Positions 1 through 6,638 of a stretch of 7,817 nucleotides of DNA are shown piece by piece (the stretch's first letter is position 1; every line of letters starts with the position of its first letter). The notes beneath the pieces are model-generated. The model was not told where the DNA came from. It saw only the letters and a list, made by a program, of their open reading frames with translations, and did not search any database. Source of the DNA: an uncultured Bacteroidales bacterium (GTDB taxonomy: Bacteria > Bacteroidota > Bacteroidia > Bacteroidales > P3); NCBI GenBank assembly GCA_905236405.1, contig CAJOQB010000163.1, forward strand, positions 1-7,817. The letters run 5' to 3'. The position numbers and the translations under genes were made by a program.

Positions 1-1294
1 CCTCTTGCAAGCTGACGGTGAGGTCCTGATGGCGACGGAGGTCGTCGAGTGTGCCGCGCCAATGGATATCGAGTTTGCCTCCGTGAGGCAGTGAGGCATT
101 GACGACAGCAACGTTGTCACCATCAAGGGTGACTTTGTCGGCTTTGATGTAGAGATTAGTGACAGGATAGACGAAGGGGTCGGGGAGGGTGTGGTCGGCA
201 TAGGTGACGGCAGCGTCGTTGATACGCAGCGTCCCTACATACAGTGTCATCGGAGGACGTTGTGTCGTGGTTGTGTCGTTTGTCTCGTCGACAGTATTGG
301 ATTCCTTTGCTTTGGGCAGTCTCGAGAAAGTGTTGCCGTTGCGGAAGAGTTCGAAGCGGGAACGGAGACGGTCCACGGTGGCAGCATTGATGGAGTATTG
401 GTTCTCGGCCAGGATGATTTTGTCCACATCGATATTGATTTTGTCCACATCGAGTAGCGACTGTTTGTCGATATCGCTGACATGGATGTCACCGATGTCC
501 ACCATGCCACGGAGGGTGGTCTTAAGGATGGAACTCAGGTTGCCTGTGGCTTTCAGCTGTGCGGTGGCTATGCCCTCGACATCGCTGATGTTGAACGAGT
601 GGGTCAAGTATGCCTCGACATTCTGTAGATTGAACTGCTGCAAGGCGATGTCGAGTGCGAAGTCGGAAGTCTCCATGTTGTAGTCGAGGTCGGTGTGCAA
701 AACGCCTCCGTCGGCCAGTGCCAAGTCGAGACCGGCACGGGTGTCCTCTCGTCCATCGAAGTATACACCGGGAATCATCAGGTTGACATCGTTAAGGTTC
801 AAGTGGCTCCCCACCAATAGGTCGGCATAACTCACATGCCAGTGAGAGAGTCGTACGTTGTAGAACCCCAATTGCCAAGGTTTCTTTTCGGTTGTTTGTA
901 CGGTGTCCTCCTTGCGGAAGCGTTCGATGATGTCTGTGAAATTGAAAGTCTTCCCTTCTTGTACTATGTTAGCATCGAGTCCAGAGATAGTGATGTGGCG
1001 AAAATGGAGTTTTCTAACCAGCAGTCCCCGCAATCGTAGAGAGACATCGAGTGTGTCGATTCCCACAAAAGGCGTTGCATCGTCAGATTCCAGCACTTGA
1101 AGACCGTTGACTGCCACATGCCCTGTGAAGAGGTTGGCTCGTAGTCGTTCCACATGTACGGTGCGGCCAATCAGTTGCGAACCCTTGCGATTGAGATAGC
1201 TCTTGGCAACAGGACCTGCCAAAAGCGAAACAAGCAGCAGTAGAGTGAAGAACGATGCAACGGATATGATGGTTATCTTCAATGATTTACGCAT
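1..1294 (-). CDS. AsmA-like / DUF748-type envelope protein, N-terminal part (cut by left edge)
   Basis: Open reading frame with no stop from the ATG at 1294 down to base 2, giving 431 residues; the C-terminus lies outside the window. The protein starts MRKSLKITIISVASFF, followed by a single hydrophobic helix (about residues 6-28, ending LLLLVSLLAGPVAKSYL), so it is probably anchored in the inner membrane with the rest in the periplasm. After the helix comes the AsmA-family pattern: a short region with GSQLIGRTVHVERLRANL, then long stretches of alternating beta-strand character, and near the edge KLDIHWRGTLDDLR, which resembles Bacteroidota DUF748 proteins. AsmA-like proteins (AsmA, TamB, YhdP) are linked to phospholipid transport or outer-membrane assembly; the exact role of this one is not known. 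It is transcribed divergently from the cytidylyltransferase gene. The start is well supported: the hydrophobic helix follows directly and a promoter-like element lies 25 nt upstream. It could be another AsmA subfamily; the family call rests on recalled patterns. Confidence 0.75.
   Translation of the reverse strand, partial: MRKSLKITIISVASFFTLLLLVSLLAGPVAKSYLNRKGSQLIGRTVHVERLRANLFTGHVAVNGLQVLESDDATPFVGIDTLDVSLRLRGLLVRKLHFRHITISGLDANIVQEGKTFNFTDIIERFRKEDTVQTTEKKPWQLGFYNVRLSHWHVSYADLLVGSHLNLNDVNLMIPGVYFDGREDTRAGLDLALADGGVLHTDLDYNMETSDFALDIALQQFNLQNVEAYLTHSFNISDVEGIATAQLKATGNLSSILKTTLRGMVDIGDIHVSDIDKQSLLDVDKINIDVDKIILAENQYSINAATVDRLRSRFELFRNGNTFSRLPKAKESNTVDETNDTTTTQRPPMTLYVGTLRINDAAVTYADHTLPDPFVYPVTNLYIKADKVTLDGDNVAVVNASLPHGGKLDIHWRGTLDDLRRHQDLTVSLQE
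416..457. repeat. Two-copy 21-bp tandem repeat inside the AsmA-like gene
   Basis: Copy one is 416-436 and copy two is 437-457. The first 17 bases of each (gattttgtccacatcga) are identical and the last four differ. On the minus strand it encodes the repeated heptad seen in LLDVDKINIDVDKIIL, so the reading frame is kept. This looks like a small in-frame duplication within a beta-rich region. Confidence 0.7.
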
Positions 1295-1319
1295 GTTGTA
1301 CGATTTGATTAAAACATTG

Positions 1320-1327
1320 CAAAGATA
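1320..1327 (-). promoter_or_regulatory. Bacteroidota-type -7 promoter element for the AsmA-like gene
   Basis: The minus strand reads TATCTTTG here, an exact match to the Bacteroidota -7 consensus TAnnTTTG. It ends 25 nt before the ATG at 1294, which would give a leader of roughly 20 nt. A clear TTTG-type -33 element at the usual 19-21 bp spacing is not visible, so the call rests on the -7 element and its position. Confidence 0.5.
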
Positions 1328-1378
1328 GCAATTATTCATTATTTGAACCATAAAAGGTGACATTGAGGAAAAAAGATG

Positions 1379-1386
1379 TATCTTTG
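1379..1386 (+). promoter_or_regulatory. Bacteroidota-type -7 promoter element for the cytidylyltransferase-glycosyltransferase pair
   Basis: The plus strand reads TATCTTTG, matching TAnnTTTG. A start of transcription near 1392 would leave a leader of about 65 nt before the ATG at 1458. A TTG at 1363-1365 is closer than the usual -33 spacing, so the upstream half is weak. The same octamer lies on the opposite strand at 1327-1320, so the intergenic region holds two back-to-back promoter-like elements. No Shine-Dalgarno sequence precedes 1458; the bases just before it are AT-rich (gttatatttacaac). Confidence 0.45.
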
Positions 1387-1457
1387 CAGTTTGGATGGCA
1401 GAACGTTATGGAAGTGTGGTGCCTATGGCTGTCCGATGAAAATGTTATATTTACAAC

Positions 1458-2183
1458 ATGAAACATCCAATGAATATTGTAGCTATTTTGGCCGGTGGGG
1501 TAGGTTCTCGCATGGGGACAGACCGTCCCAAACAGTTCCTTCCTTTGGGTGAAGGCATGGTGATTGAGCACACCATTGATGCCTTCCATCAACATAAGGG
1601 CATCGATGCCATAGTACTTGTTGTGCATCGCGATTGGAAGGACTTTATGCAACAAGTGGTGGCAAAGCATCCGTGGCAGAAAGTGAAGGCAGTGGTGGAA
1701 GGAGGCAAGGAACGCTACCACTCGTCGTTGGCAGCCATCGACGCCGCACGTGCGTTGGATGCTGATGCGTGGCTGTTGATACATGACGCGGCCCGTCCTT
1801 TGGTGTCGCAACGTATCATCAGCAATGTTTTGTCGGCTTTGGACACCCATCGGGCTGTTGTAGTAGGTTTGCCTTCGACCGACACCATCTGGCAGGTCTC
1901 TCTCCACGACAAGCAACTACCGAAGGTGGATTGTGTCCCTGATCGAAAGCGGATGTATAGGGCCCAGACACCCCAGGCATTCCATTTGCCATTGCTATCC
2001 GAAGCCTATGCCCGTGTGCTTTCGATGGAGGGTTATCAACCTACCGACGACTGTGGCGTCGTCCGAGCCGCTTTCCTCGACGAACCAGTGGCAGTGGTGG
2101 AGGGCGAAGCGAGTAATATCAAGATCACTACACCCGAAGATTTGGTGTATGCACAAGCATTGATAAAAAAAGAAACATTATGA
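1458..2183 (+). CDS. ispD: IspD/TarI-family cytidylyltransferase (probable 2-C-methyl-D-erythritol 4-phosphate cytidylyltransferase)
   Basis: A 241-residue cytosolic nucleotidyltransferase, full length for the family. IspD joins CTP and 2-C-methyl-D-erythritol 4-phosphate in the non-mevalonate isoprenoid pathway; TarI-type relatives make CDP-ribitol for surface polymers. Visible motifs are the CTP-binding loop ILAGGVGSRMG (residues 10-20) with PKQF at 24-27 (R18 and K25 match the catalytic Arg and Lys), GGKERYHSS (82-90), IHDAARPLV (108-116, D110 for metal), T143, R163/R165, TPQAF (171-175), TDD (196-198) and NIKITTPEDL (220-229, K222). The HDAARP, TPQAF and NIKITTPEDL blocks favour IspD; ILAGGVGSRMG and VVHRDW (55-60) are more TarI-like. 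The glycosyltransferase start overlaps its stop by 4 nt (ATGA), so the two are translationally linked, which hints at a role in glycan synthesis. Met5 (1470) is a possible alternative start. The family is secure; the substrate is not. Confidence 0.8.
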   Translation: MKHPMNIVAILAGGVGSRMGTDRPKQFLPLGEGMVIEHTIDAFHQHKGIDAIVLVVHRDWKDFMQQVVAKHPWQKVKAVVEGGKERYHSSLAAIDAARALDADAWLLIHDAARPLVSQRIISNVLSALDTHRAVVVGLPSTDTIWQVSLHDKQLPKVDCVPDRKRMYRAQTPQAFHLPLLSEAYARVLSMEGYQPTDDCGVVRAAFLDEPVAVVEGEASNIKITTPEDLVYAQALIKKETL

Positions 2184-3088
2184 TAAGCGTAATCATCTGT
2201 ACCTACAATCGCGATAAGTATATATATGATGTATTAAAGAGCATCGCCGAGAACGACTTCCCTCGCGACCAATATGAAGTGGTGTTGGTCAATAATAATA
2301 GTACGGACTGTACGGAAGAGGAATGCCGTCGTTTCCACAACGACTACCCCGATGTGGTGTTCAACTATTATGTGGAAAAACAGCAGGGCCTCTCTTATGC
2401 TAGAAACTGTGGTATAGAACACAGTCGAGGAGATCTGTTGGTATATGTCGACGACGATGCCACGGTGAACAATGTTTACCTCCGCACCTATGCCGACTTC
2501 TTTGCCTCCCATGTCGATGCTGTGGCTGCCGGTGGACCTATCCTGCCTGTATATATTGAGTCGGAAGAGCCCCAGTGGATGTCGCACTTTACTCGGCAGC
2601 TGGTAACGGGCAAGCTATATCTTGGCAAGCAACAGCGTGAGTTTCCCCAAGGTGCTTTCCCTGGCGGAGGCAATGCTGCTTATCGCAAGTCGGTCTTCGA
2701 TACGGTGGGTTTGTTCAACGTTGCGTTGGGCAGGAAGGGCGACAGCCTGATTGGTGCCGAAGAGAAGGATTTGTTCGACAAAATGACAACACGAGGCATG
2801 AAGTTCTACTACCTTCCCGATGCCATCCTCTACCATCTCATTCCCGACCGCAAACTGACCAAGGAGTATTTTGACCGGCTCACCTATAGTATTGGAGTCA
2901 GCGAGCACTATCGGACAACAACAATATCGAAAGGGAAATACCTGAAAAGACTTTGCTCCGAAGCGGTAAAATGGGCGGCCAGTATTGTGTTGTGGATAGG
3001 TTTCCTTTTCAAACTGCAACCCGCCAAAGGCAATAAGGTGGTTCGTTTCCGCTACAATGTCACGCGTGGATTGCTGAAGTGGAAATAG
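2180..3088 (+). CDS. Family 2 glycosyltransferase (GT-A fold)
   Basis: A 302-residue GT2 enzyme, expected to transfer a sugar from a nucleotide donor to a growing surface polysaccharide at the cytoplasmic face of the membrane. The N-terminus MISVIICTYNRDKYI is the classic first strand and helix of the fold, followed by VVLVNNNSTDCTEE (34-47), SYARNCGIEHSRGDLLVYVD (72-91) and the metal-binding DDD triad at 91-93. The acceptor half has GGGNAAYRK (162-170) and the candidate catalytic-base region GAEEKDLFDKM (192-202), then LYHLIP (217-222). A hydrophobic segment at about 265-277 (WAASIVLWIGFLF) could anchor it in the membrane. Its ATG overlaps the stop of the cytidylyltransferase gene (ATGA), so the two are probably one operon. 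The 3' end runs 29 bp into the last codons of the convergent sialyltransferase-like gene, leaving no room for an ordinary terminator between them. Donor and acceptor cannot be told from the sequence. Confidence 0.9.
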   Translation: MISVIICTYNRDKYIYDVLKSIAENDFPRDQYEVVLVNNNSTDCTEEECRRFHNDYPDVVFNYYVEKQQGLSYARNCGIEHSRGDLLVYVDDDATVNNVYLRTYADFFASHVDAVAAGGPILPVYIESEEPQWMSHFTRQLVTGKLYLGKQQREFPQGAFPGGGNAAYRKSVFDTVGLFNVALGRKGDSLIGAEEKDLFDKMTTRGMKFYYLPDAILYHLIPDRKLTKEYFDRLTYSIGVSEHYRTTTISKGKYLKRLCSEAVKWAASIVLWIGFLFKLQPAKGNKVVRFRYNVTRGLLKWK

Positions 3089-4142
3089 TTTTTTGTTCGT
3101 AGGCTCGGTAGGGTGGGACCATTGTCCCAAACCATGCATGGAGTTTGGGATGAAAGTCGGTGCCGTACCAATCCACTGCGACAGACTCGGGAAAAGAGTT
3201 GACGGCTGAAGAGCAGATGGTGATGGCTCGTTCGACGTTGGCACCCAAGAGCACCAACAGTTGCATATTGACTTTTTTGCCATACACCGCCACCTCGGGG
3301 AAATAGCGTTGATAGTCGAATGTGTCGCGAGGGTGCAGCTTCAACAAGAGATTCTGGGTGCCATAGCTTTCAAACAGGGGCTTTAAAATAGCGAGGTATT
3401 CCTCGTGGGTCAGTATGCCGTCGCCCACCATGGGCTGTGTGCAGAACATGTATCGGCGGCTGTTGAGGACGGCAATGTCTTCTTCGCTCACATCGAATAT
3501 CTGCTTCACATATTCTTTCAATTCTTCAGAGGCACGGCTCCATAGTTCGTGGAGCGAGTCGATATGTACAACTTTGCCTTGTAGCACAGGGCTGTTGTTC
3601 TCCTCTGTAAGATAAAACTCTTTACATTGGGGGTTGTTACCCCAGCGATTCAACGCCACGGGGCCAAAAAGCAGTTGTTCTATGCGGCCCGACAGGGTCT
3701 TACGACGATGCTGTTGTCGCTGGAAGTCGACGCTGTCGCTTTGTGTATTCTGTGCCAATCCCAAAGGACCGTCGGAGAGCAGAGCATATGGAGAGTGTCC
3801 AATAAGTGGTGGAACAAAACCTACATCGAAGGCAAATAATTTGGCTTTTAGAAGAAAAGAATATCGTGTATGGCGAGCCAGTCGAAGGCGAAACTTGTCG
3901 AACATGCGGTCCAACGACTGTTTGTCGCTCGTCTGTTCGAAAGGAATCCATACCCCTGGCAAGCGCGAGGCAATTTCCTTCGATACAGCATAGCCTGTGA
4001 AGTAGGCCGTGTGATGGGCCGTCGTGTCGTAGTCGAACAATAGCAGATATTGCAGCAACGCATGTATGGAGGGGGTAAGACATACATGGGTGATATTGTC
4101 ATAGGGTGGCTGGATGCCCGTTTCTATCAGCTTGTTTCTCAT
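3060..4142 (-). CDS. GT52/sialyltransferase-like glycosyltransferase
   Basis: A 360-residue protein that resembles the GT-B bacterial sialyltransferases of family GT52 (Neisseria Lst type) or the related polysialyltransferase group. The N-terminal block THVCLTPSIHALLQYLLL (18-35) matches the 'CxTPLQ' opening of GT52. Further in are LLSDGPLG (121-128), in the position of the family's (D/E)DG motif with the general base; KLHPRD (268-273), matching the HP motif that binds CMP; and CSSAVNSFPES (310-320), matching the Ser-rich phosphate-binding motif. These would transfer a CMP-activated ulosonic acid such as a sialic acid to a glycan acceptor. It is the last gene of the minus-strand string, starting 2 nt after the phosphatase-cupin gene stops, and a CMP-ulosonate synthetase-like gene lies upstream, which fits the call. 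No signal peptide is seen. The acidic motif is SDG, not DDG/EDG, which may mean a diverged member. Exact family and donor are uncertain. Confidence 0.7.
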   Translation of the reverse strand: MRNKLIETGIQPPYDNITHVCLTPSIHALLQYLLLFDYDTTAHHTAYFTGYAVSKEIASRLPGVWIPFEQTSDKQSLDRMFDKFRLRLARHTRYSFLLKAKLFAFDVGFVPPLIGHSPYALLSDGPLGLAQNTQSDSVDFQRQQHRRKTLSGRIEQLLFGPVALNRWGNNPQCKEFYLTEENNSPVLQGKVVHIDSLHELWSRASEELKEYVKQIFDVSEEDIAVLNSRRYMFCTQPMVGDGILTHEEYLAILKPLFESYGTQNLLLKLHPRDTFDYQRYFPEVAVYGKKVNMQLLVLLGANVERAITICSSAVNSFPESVAVDWYGTDFHPKLHAWFGTMVPPYRAYEQKTISTSAIHA

Positions 4143-4144
4143 GC

Positions 4145-5062
4145 CTAGATACTTAGCTTTCCTACTATCTTCTTTACTTGGGTCTCTTTGTCACCGTATC
4201 TCGTGGCCTTGTGGGCGTCGTTGGGCATCAATACCACACAGGTCGAAGGGCGGAACAATATACCCGACTGTGTATGGACGTTTTTGTAGAGGACAGCATC
4301 GTTCACGCTGTCATACGGCATCGCGGCTTCAAGTGTCGAAGCGTCGGTGGTCTTCAGCCATTCTTCTCCCGCTAGTATTTTTTGTATATCGATATGGTAA
4401 CGATGTGATTCGAACAACACCTTGTCGTCGGGCTGGGGAATGTACTCTATCACATTGTAGAAGAAATCGGGATCCACGATATGTTTTCCAAGCGAGAGGT
4501 CTTTGGGATAGAGGTGGTCAATATACTCCACCGCCCATGTCAGTCGTTCTTCAATCGACTGGTGGCAATGCTGCTTTTGGCTTTTTGAGATAATGTATTC
4601 AATGAAGTCACGCACAGCACCGTCGCCGCCATTATGAGGCGAACGGTAGTGGCAAACATCCGCCACCTGCCGGGTAGCGTTGGCAGGGCATCCGACCATT
4701 CCCCCCGCTTCGGCTATGGGTTTCATGCATTGCAGGTCGAGGTTGTCGTCTCCGATATAAGCCACGTTGGCCAATGTGGCATTGTATTTTTCGAGCAATG
4801 CCGAAAGGCATCCGATTTTGTCGCGTTGGCTTTGGTGAAGTTCGTTGATGTCAAGTTCCTTACACCTGTGGGCAAGCATCTCGCTCTTGCGTGCTGTGAT
4901 GATGACGGGCACAATGTCAAATTTCGGCAACAACTCTTTGATGCCATAGCCGTCTTTCACATCAAAAGCCTTGAGCAGCTCTCCTTGTGAACCCATGTAT
5001 ATCTTGCCGTCGGTCATCGTGCCGTCGACATCCATGACAAGAAGCTTAATCATTAAATTCAT
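4145..5062 (-). CDS. Fusion protein: KdsC-like HAD phosphatase + YhcH/NanQ-like cupin
   Basis: 305 residues in two domains. Residues 5-160 are a KdsC-type HAD phosphatase (family: KDO 8-phosphate, KDN 9-phosphate and Neu5Ac 9-phosphate phosphatases): DVDGT at 11-15 with nucleophile D11 and acid D13, ITAR (55-58), K82, GDDNLDL (104-110), and the KdsC-specific tail GGDGAVRDF (145-153). Residues about 165-305 match the YhcH/YjgK/YiaL (DUF386) cupin family: EYIPQPDDKVLFESHRYHID (206-225, with E218, H220, H223 and D225 as likely metal ligands) and MPNDAHKA (279-286, H284). E. coli YhcH (NanQ) is reported to be a sialic acid anomerase that supplies the open-chain form to the aldolase. The fusion would remove a phosphate from an ulosonate phosphate and speed anomer exchange of the product. 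The annotated ATG overlaps the upstream aldolase gene by 17 nt; Met4 (5053), starting MIKLLVMDVDGT as KdsC proteins do, is an equally likely start with an 8-nt overlap. Domain calls are firm; the substrate is inferred. Confidence 0.85.
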   Translation of the reverse strand: MNLMIKLLVMDVDGTMTDGKIYMGSQGELLKAFDVKDGYGIKELLPKFDIVPVIITARKSEMLAHRCKELDINELHQSQRDKIGCLSALLEKYNATLANVAYIGDDNLDLQCMKPIAEAGGMVGCPANATRQVADVCHYRSPHNGGDGAVRDFIEYIISKSQKQHCHQSIEERLTWAVEYIDHLYPKDLSLGKHIVDPDFFYNVIEYIPQPDDKVLFESHRYHIDIQKILAGEEWLKTTDASTLEAAMPYDSVNDAVLYKNVHTQSGILFRPSTCVVLMPNDAHKATRYGDKETQVKKIVGKLSI

Positions 5063-6638
5063 ATAAGGAGGGGGTGATAAAACTAATGTTGATTCCTGTG
5101 TCTTTTAAGGAATGAATAAAAGATTTGTAATAACTATTACGTCGATTAGCTTGTTCATCGTTTACAGGACGACGAAGGTTGGGGTCTGCATAGTTTTCAT
5201 TGATATTGACAGAGAAACCATCAAATCCAGCTAAGGCAATATCTTTCACTCCAATGTATTTTAGCAGATTTAGGCATATGACAGAAGAAGAGTCGTGAGT
5301 ACGTTCATCAATATCAATCCACTTTTTATAATCGAGTATTTTTATATTTCCACGTGCTCCCTTTGAGACATTGGAAGTGGTAATAACACTTTTTCCTTCG
5401 TTAACAGCTTTCTCGAAAACATCTGCACGGGTAGTTAATAAGAAATCTACATTAATATCAATTGTTAGATTCAATCCGATTGATATTACGTCGTTCTGCA
5501 AATATTGTTCAATTTTGTCTCGATGACTCACAATGCTTTTTCCTGGGGCAACAACAAGAACTTTTTTCCCTTGGAATGATTTCTTCAATTCTTCCACTGT
5601 TTTTGTGTCATCGACAGTTTTTGTCTCATTATATTTTCTGTACAGTTCCTCTGCGTAGTTTTTGTCAAATGAAATCTTCTTTCCTTCGTCAATCATGCTA
5701 AGCAGTTCGCCTACCTGATCAATAGGAAGCATGTGTCTGTTATAGAAATGGCCTGCGTAGCTGGGTGTACAGTGGTTTGCTGACGATAGATAGTATTCGG
5801 GTGCATATCCCCAATAAAACTCACTATGAAGTTGGTTGATGACTTTGTCGATAACTTCGAGTAGGGGACTTATCTTGTATTGTTTGCCATAGTAAAGATT
5901 CAAGTGCTCTAAAAGAAGTTCGGTGTTTAGGTTTCCGGCACCTTTTCCCATTCCCATAATGGAGCTGTCAAGCATTAAATTCCGGTTGGTGGGAAATTGA
6001 AGTAAAGCACAAGCATTGGAATATGACATTTGGAGATTGTTGTGTGAATGGAATCCTAATGTCATAGATGGAATAAGGTTGTGGTCAACAAGATTGAGGA
6101 CACGACTCATATCGTTGGGCCTCATTTCGCCAAAACTGTCCACTATGTAAAAACCTGATGCGTCTGGAAGCTCGGTGTTAACCAGTTCGATAAATTCAAT
6201 CAATTCAGCGTCGGTATAGCGAAGCGTAATCATCGGTTGAATGAAGAGCATATACCCTTTTTCAATGATTTTTCTTCCAATCGGAATGAAGTCACGCATG
6301 TTCTTCTTGTGGAAAGCCACTCGGATTCCATCAATGCTATCTTTTGTACGATTCTTAAGATTGTCTACATTGAACTTGCCATAATCCATCATGGCGACAT
6401 AAGTCACTCCTTGTTTCTTTTGTTTTAGAATACATTCCGAGATGACTTGCTCATTGAGGTACTGCGTGCGTCCAGATGTGGATCCTTTGTTTTCATCAAT
6501 GTATCCCATTTCAATGACATCAACGCCAGATGCTTCTTGGGCGGCAAGTATTTTTTCCATATATATTTGGCCGAAGTTAAAATTATTCACACATCCGCCA
6601 TCACGCAAAGTGACATCCAGTACTTTGATTGAATTCAT
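5046..6638 (-). CDS. DRE-TIM (HMGL-like) aldolase with C-terminal Rossmann-like domain
   Basis: 530 residues in two parts. Residues 1-310 form an HMGL-like/DRE-TIM barrel, as in 4-hydroxy-2-oxovalerate aldolase: VLDVTLRDGG (6-15, metal-binding D8 or D13 and catalytic R12), VIEMGY (41-46), GFYIVDSFG (162-170), LGFHSHNNLQMS (194-205, metal ligands H197 and H199) and MGMGKGAGNLNTELL (228-242). Such enzymes make or break C-C bonds next to pyruvate or acetyl-CoA using a divalent metal. A charged linker (about 325-356) leads to a second domain starting GKKVLVVAPGKSIVS (357-371), a Rossmann-like strand-loop-helix, and later LLKYIGVKDIALAGFDGFS (458-476). This resembles DUF115/MptE-like or GT42-like folds, but I cannot assign it. 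The gene lies 11 nt after the CMP-ulosonate synthetase-like gene and overlaps the phosphatase-cupin gene. It is AT-rich compared with most of the window. In this setting it may form an ulosonic acid from pyruvate and an aldose; that is inference. Confidence 0.75.
   Translation of the reverse strand: MNSIKVLDVTLRDGGCVNNFNFGQIYMEKILAAQEASGVDVIEMGYIDENKGSTSGRTQYLNEQVISECILKQKKQGVTYVAMMDYGKFNVDNLKNRTKDSIDGIRVAFHKKNMRDFIPIGRKIIEKGYMLFIQPMITLRYTDAELIEFIELVNTELPDASGFYIVDSFGEMRPNDMSRVLNLVDHNLIPSMTLGFHSHNNLQMSYSNACALLQFPTNRNLMLDSSIMGMGKGAGNLNTELLLEHLNLYYGKQYKISPLLEVIDKVINQLHSEFYWGYAPEYYLSSANHCTPSYAGHFYNRHMLPIDQVGELLSMIDEGKKISFDKNYAEELYRKYNETKTVDDTKTVEELKKSFQGKKVLVVAPGKSIVSHRDKIEQYLQNDVISIGLNLTIDINVDFLLTTRADVFEKAVNEGKSVITTSNVSKGARGNIKILDYKKWIDIDERTHDSSSVICLNLLKYIGVKDIALAGFDGFSVNINENYADPNLRRPVNDEQANRRNSYYKSFIHSLKDTGINISFITPSLYEFND

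Noticed and set aside
204..683. A 159-codon plus-strand frame at the left end
   Set aside because: It is antisense to the AsmA-like gene, which has a continuous frame, membrane anchor and promoter; the plus-strand protein has no sensible features.
1395..1439. A 14-residue open frame (MAERYGSVVPMAVR) in the leader before the cytidylyltransferase gene
   Set aside because: It starts just after the promoter-like element and could be a leader peptide, but there is no ribosome site, attenuator hairpin or runs of one amino acid to support it.
1332..1916. A 194-codon open frame on the minus strand opposite the cytidylyltransferase gene
   Set aside because: It lies entirely antisense to a gene with clear IspD/TarI motifs, and its translation shows no recognisable domain.
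3114..3129. A 6-bp stem with a 4-base loop (TGGGAC/GTCCCA) past the GT2 stop as a terminator
   Set aside because: It is inside the sialyltransferase-like coding region, is short, and no T-run follows it on the plus strand; the T-run at 3089-3094 precedes the stem.
2615..3283. A 222-codon minus-strand frame spanning the GT2 and sialyltransferase-like gene ends
   Set aside because: It is in a different frame from the sialyltransferase-like gene and antisense to GT2; both real genes have family motifs and this does not.
4114..4593. A 159-codon plus-strand frame over the phosphatase-cupin gene
   Set aside because: It is antisense to the conserved YhcH-like domain, and its composition (many Arg and Cys) is typical of a shadow frame.
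5046..6638. Reading the aldolase gene as part of a catechol meta-cleavage pathway (4-hydroxy-2-oxovalerate aldolase proper)
   Set aside because: There is no acetaldehyde dehydrogenase or hydratase partner in the window, the protein carries an extra domain, and its neighbours are CMP-sugar genes.
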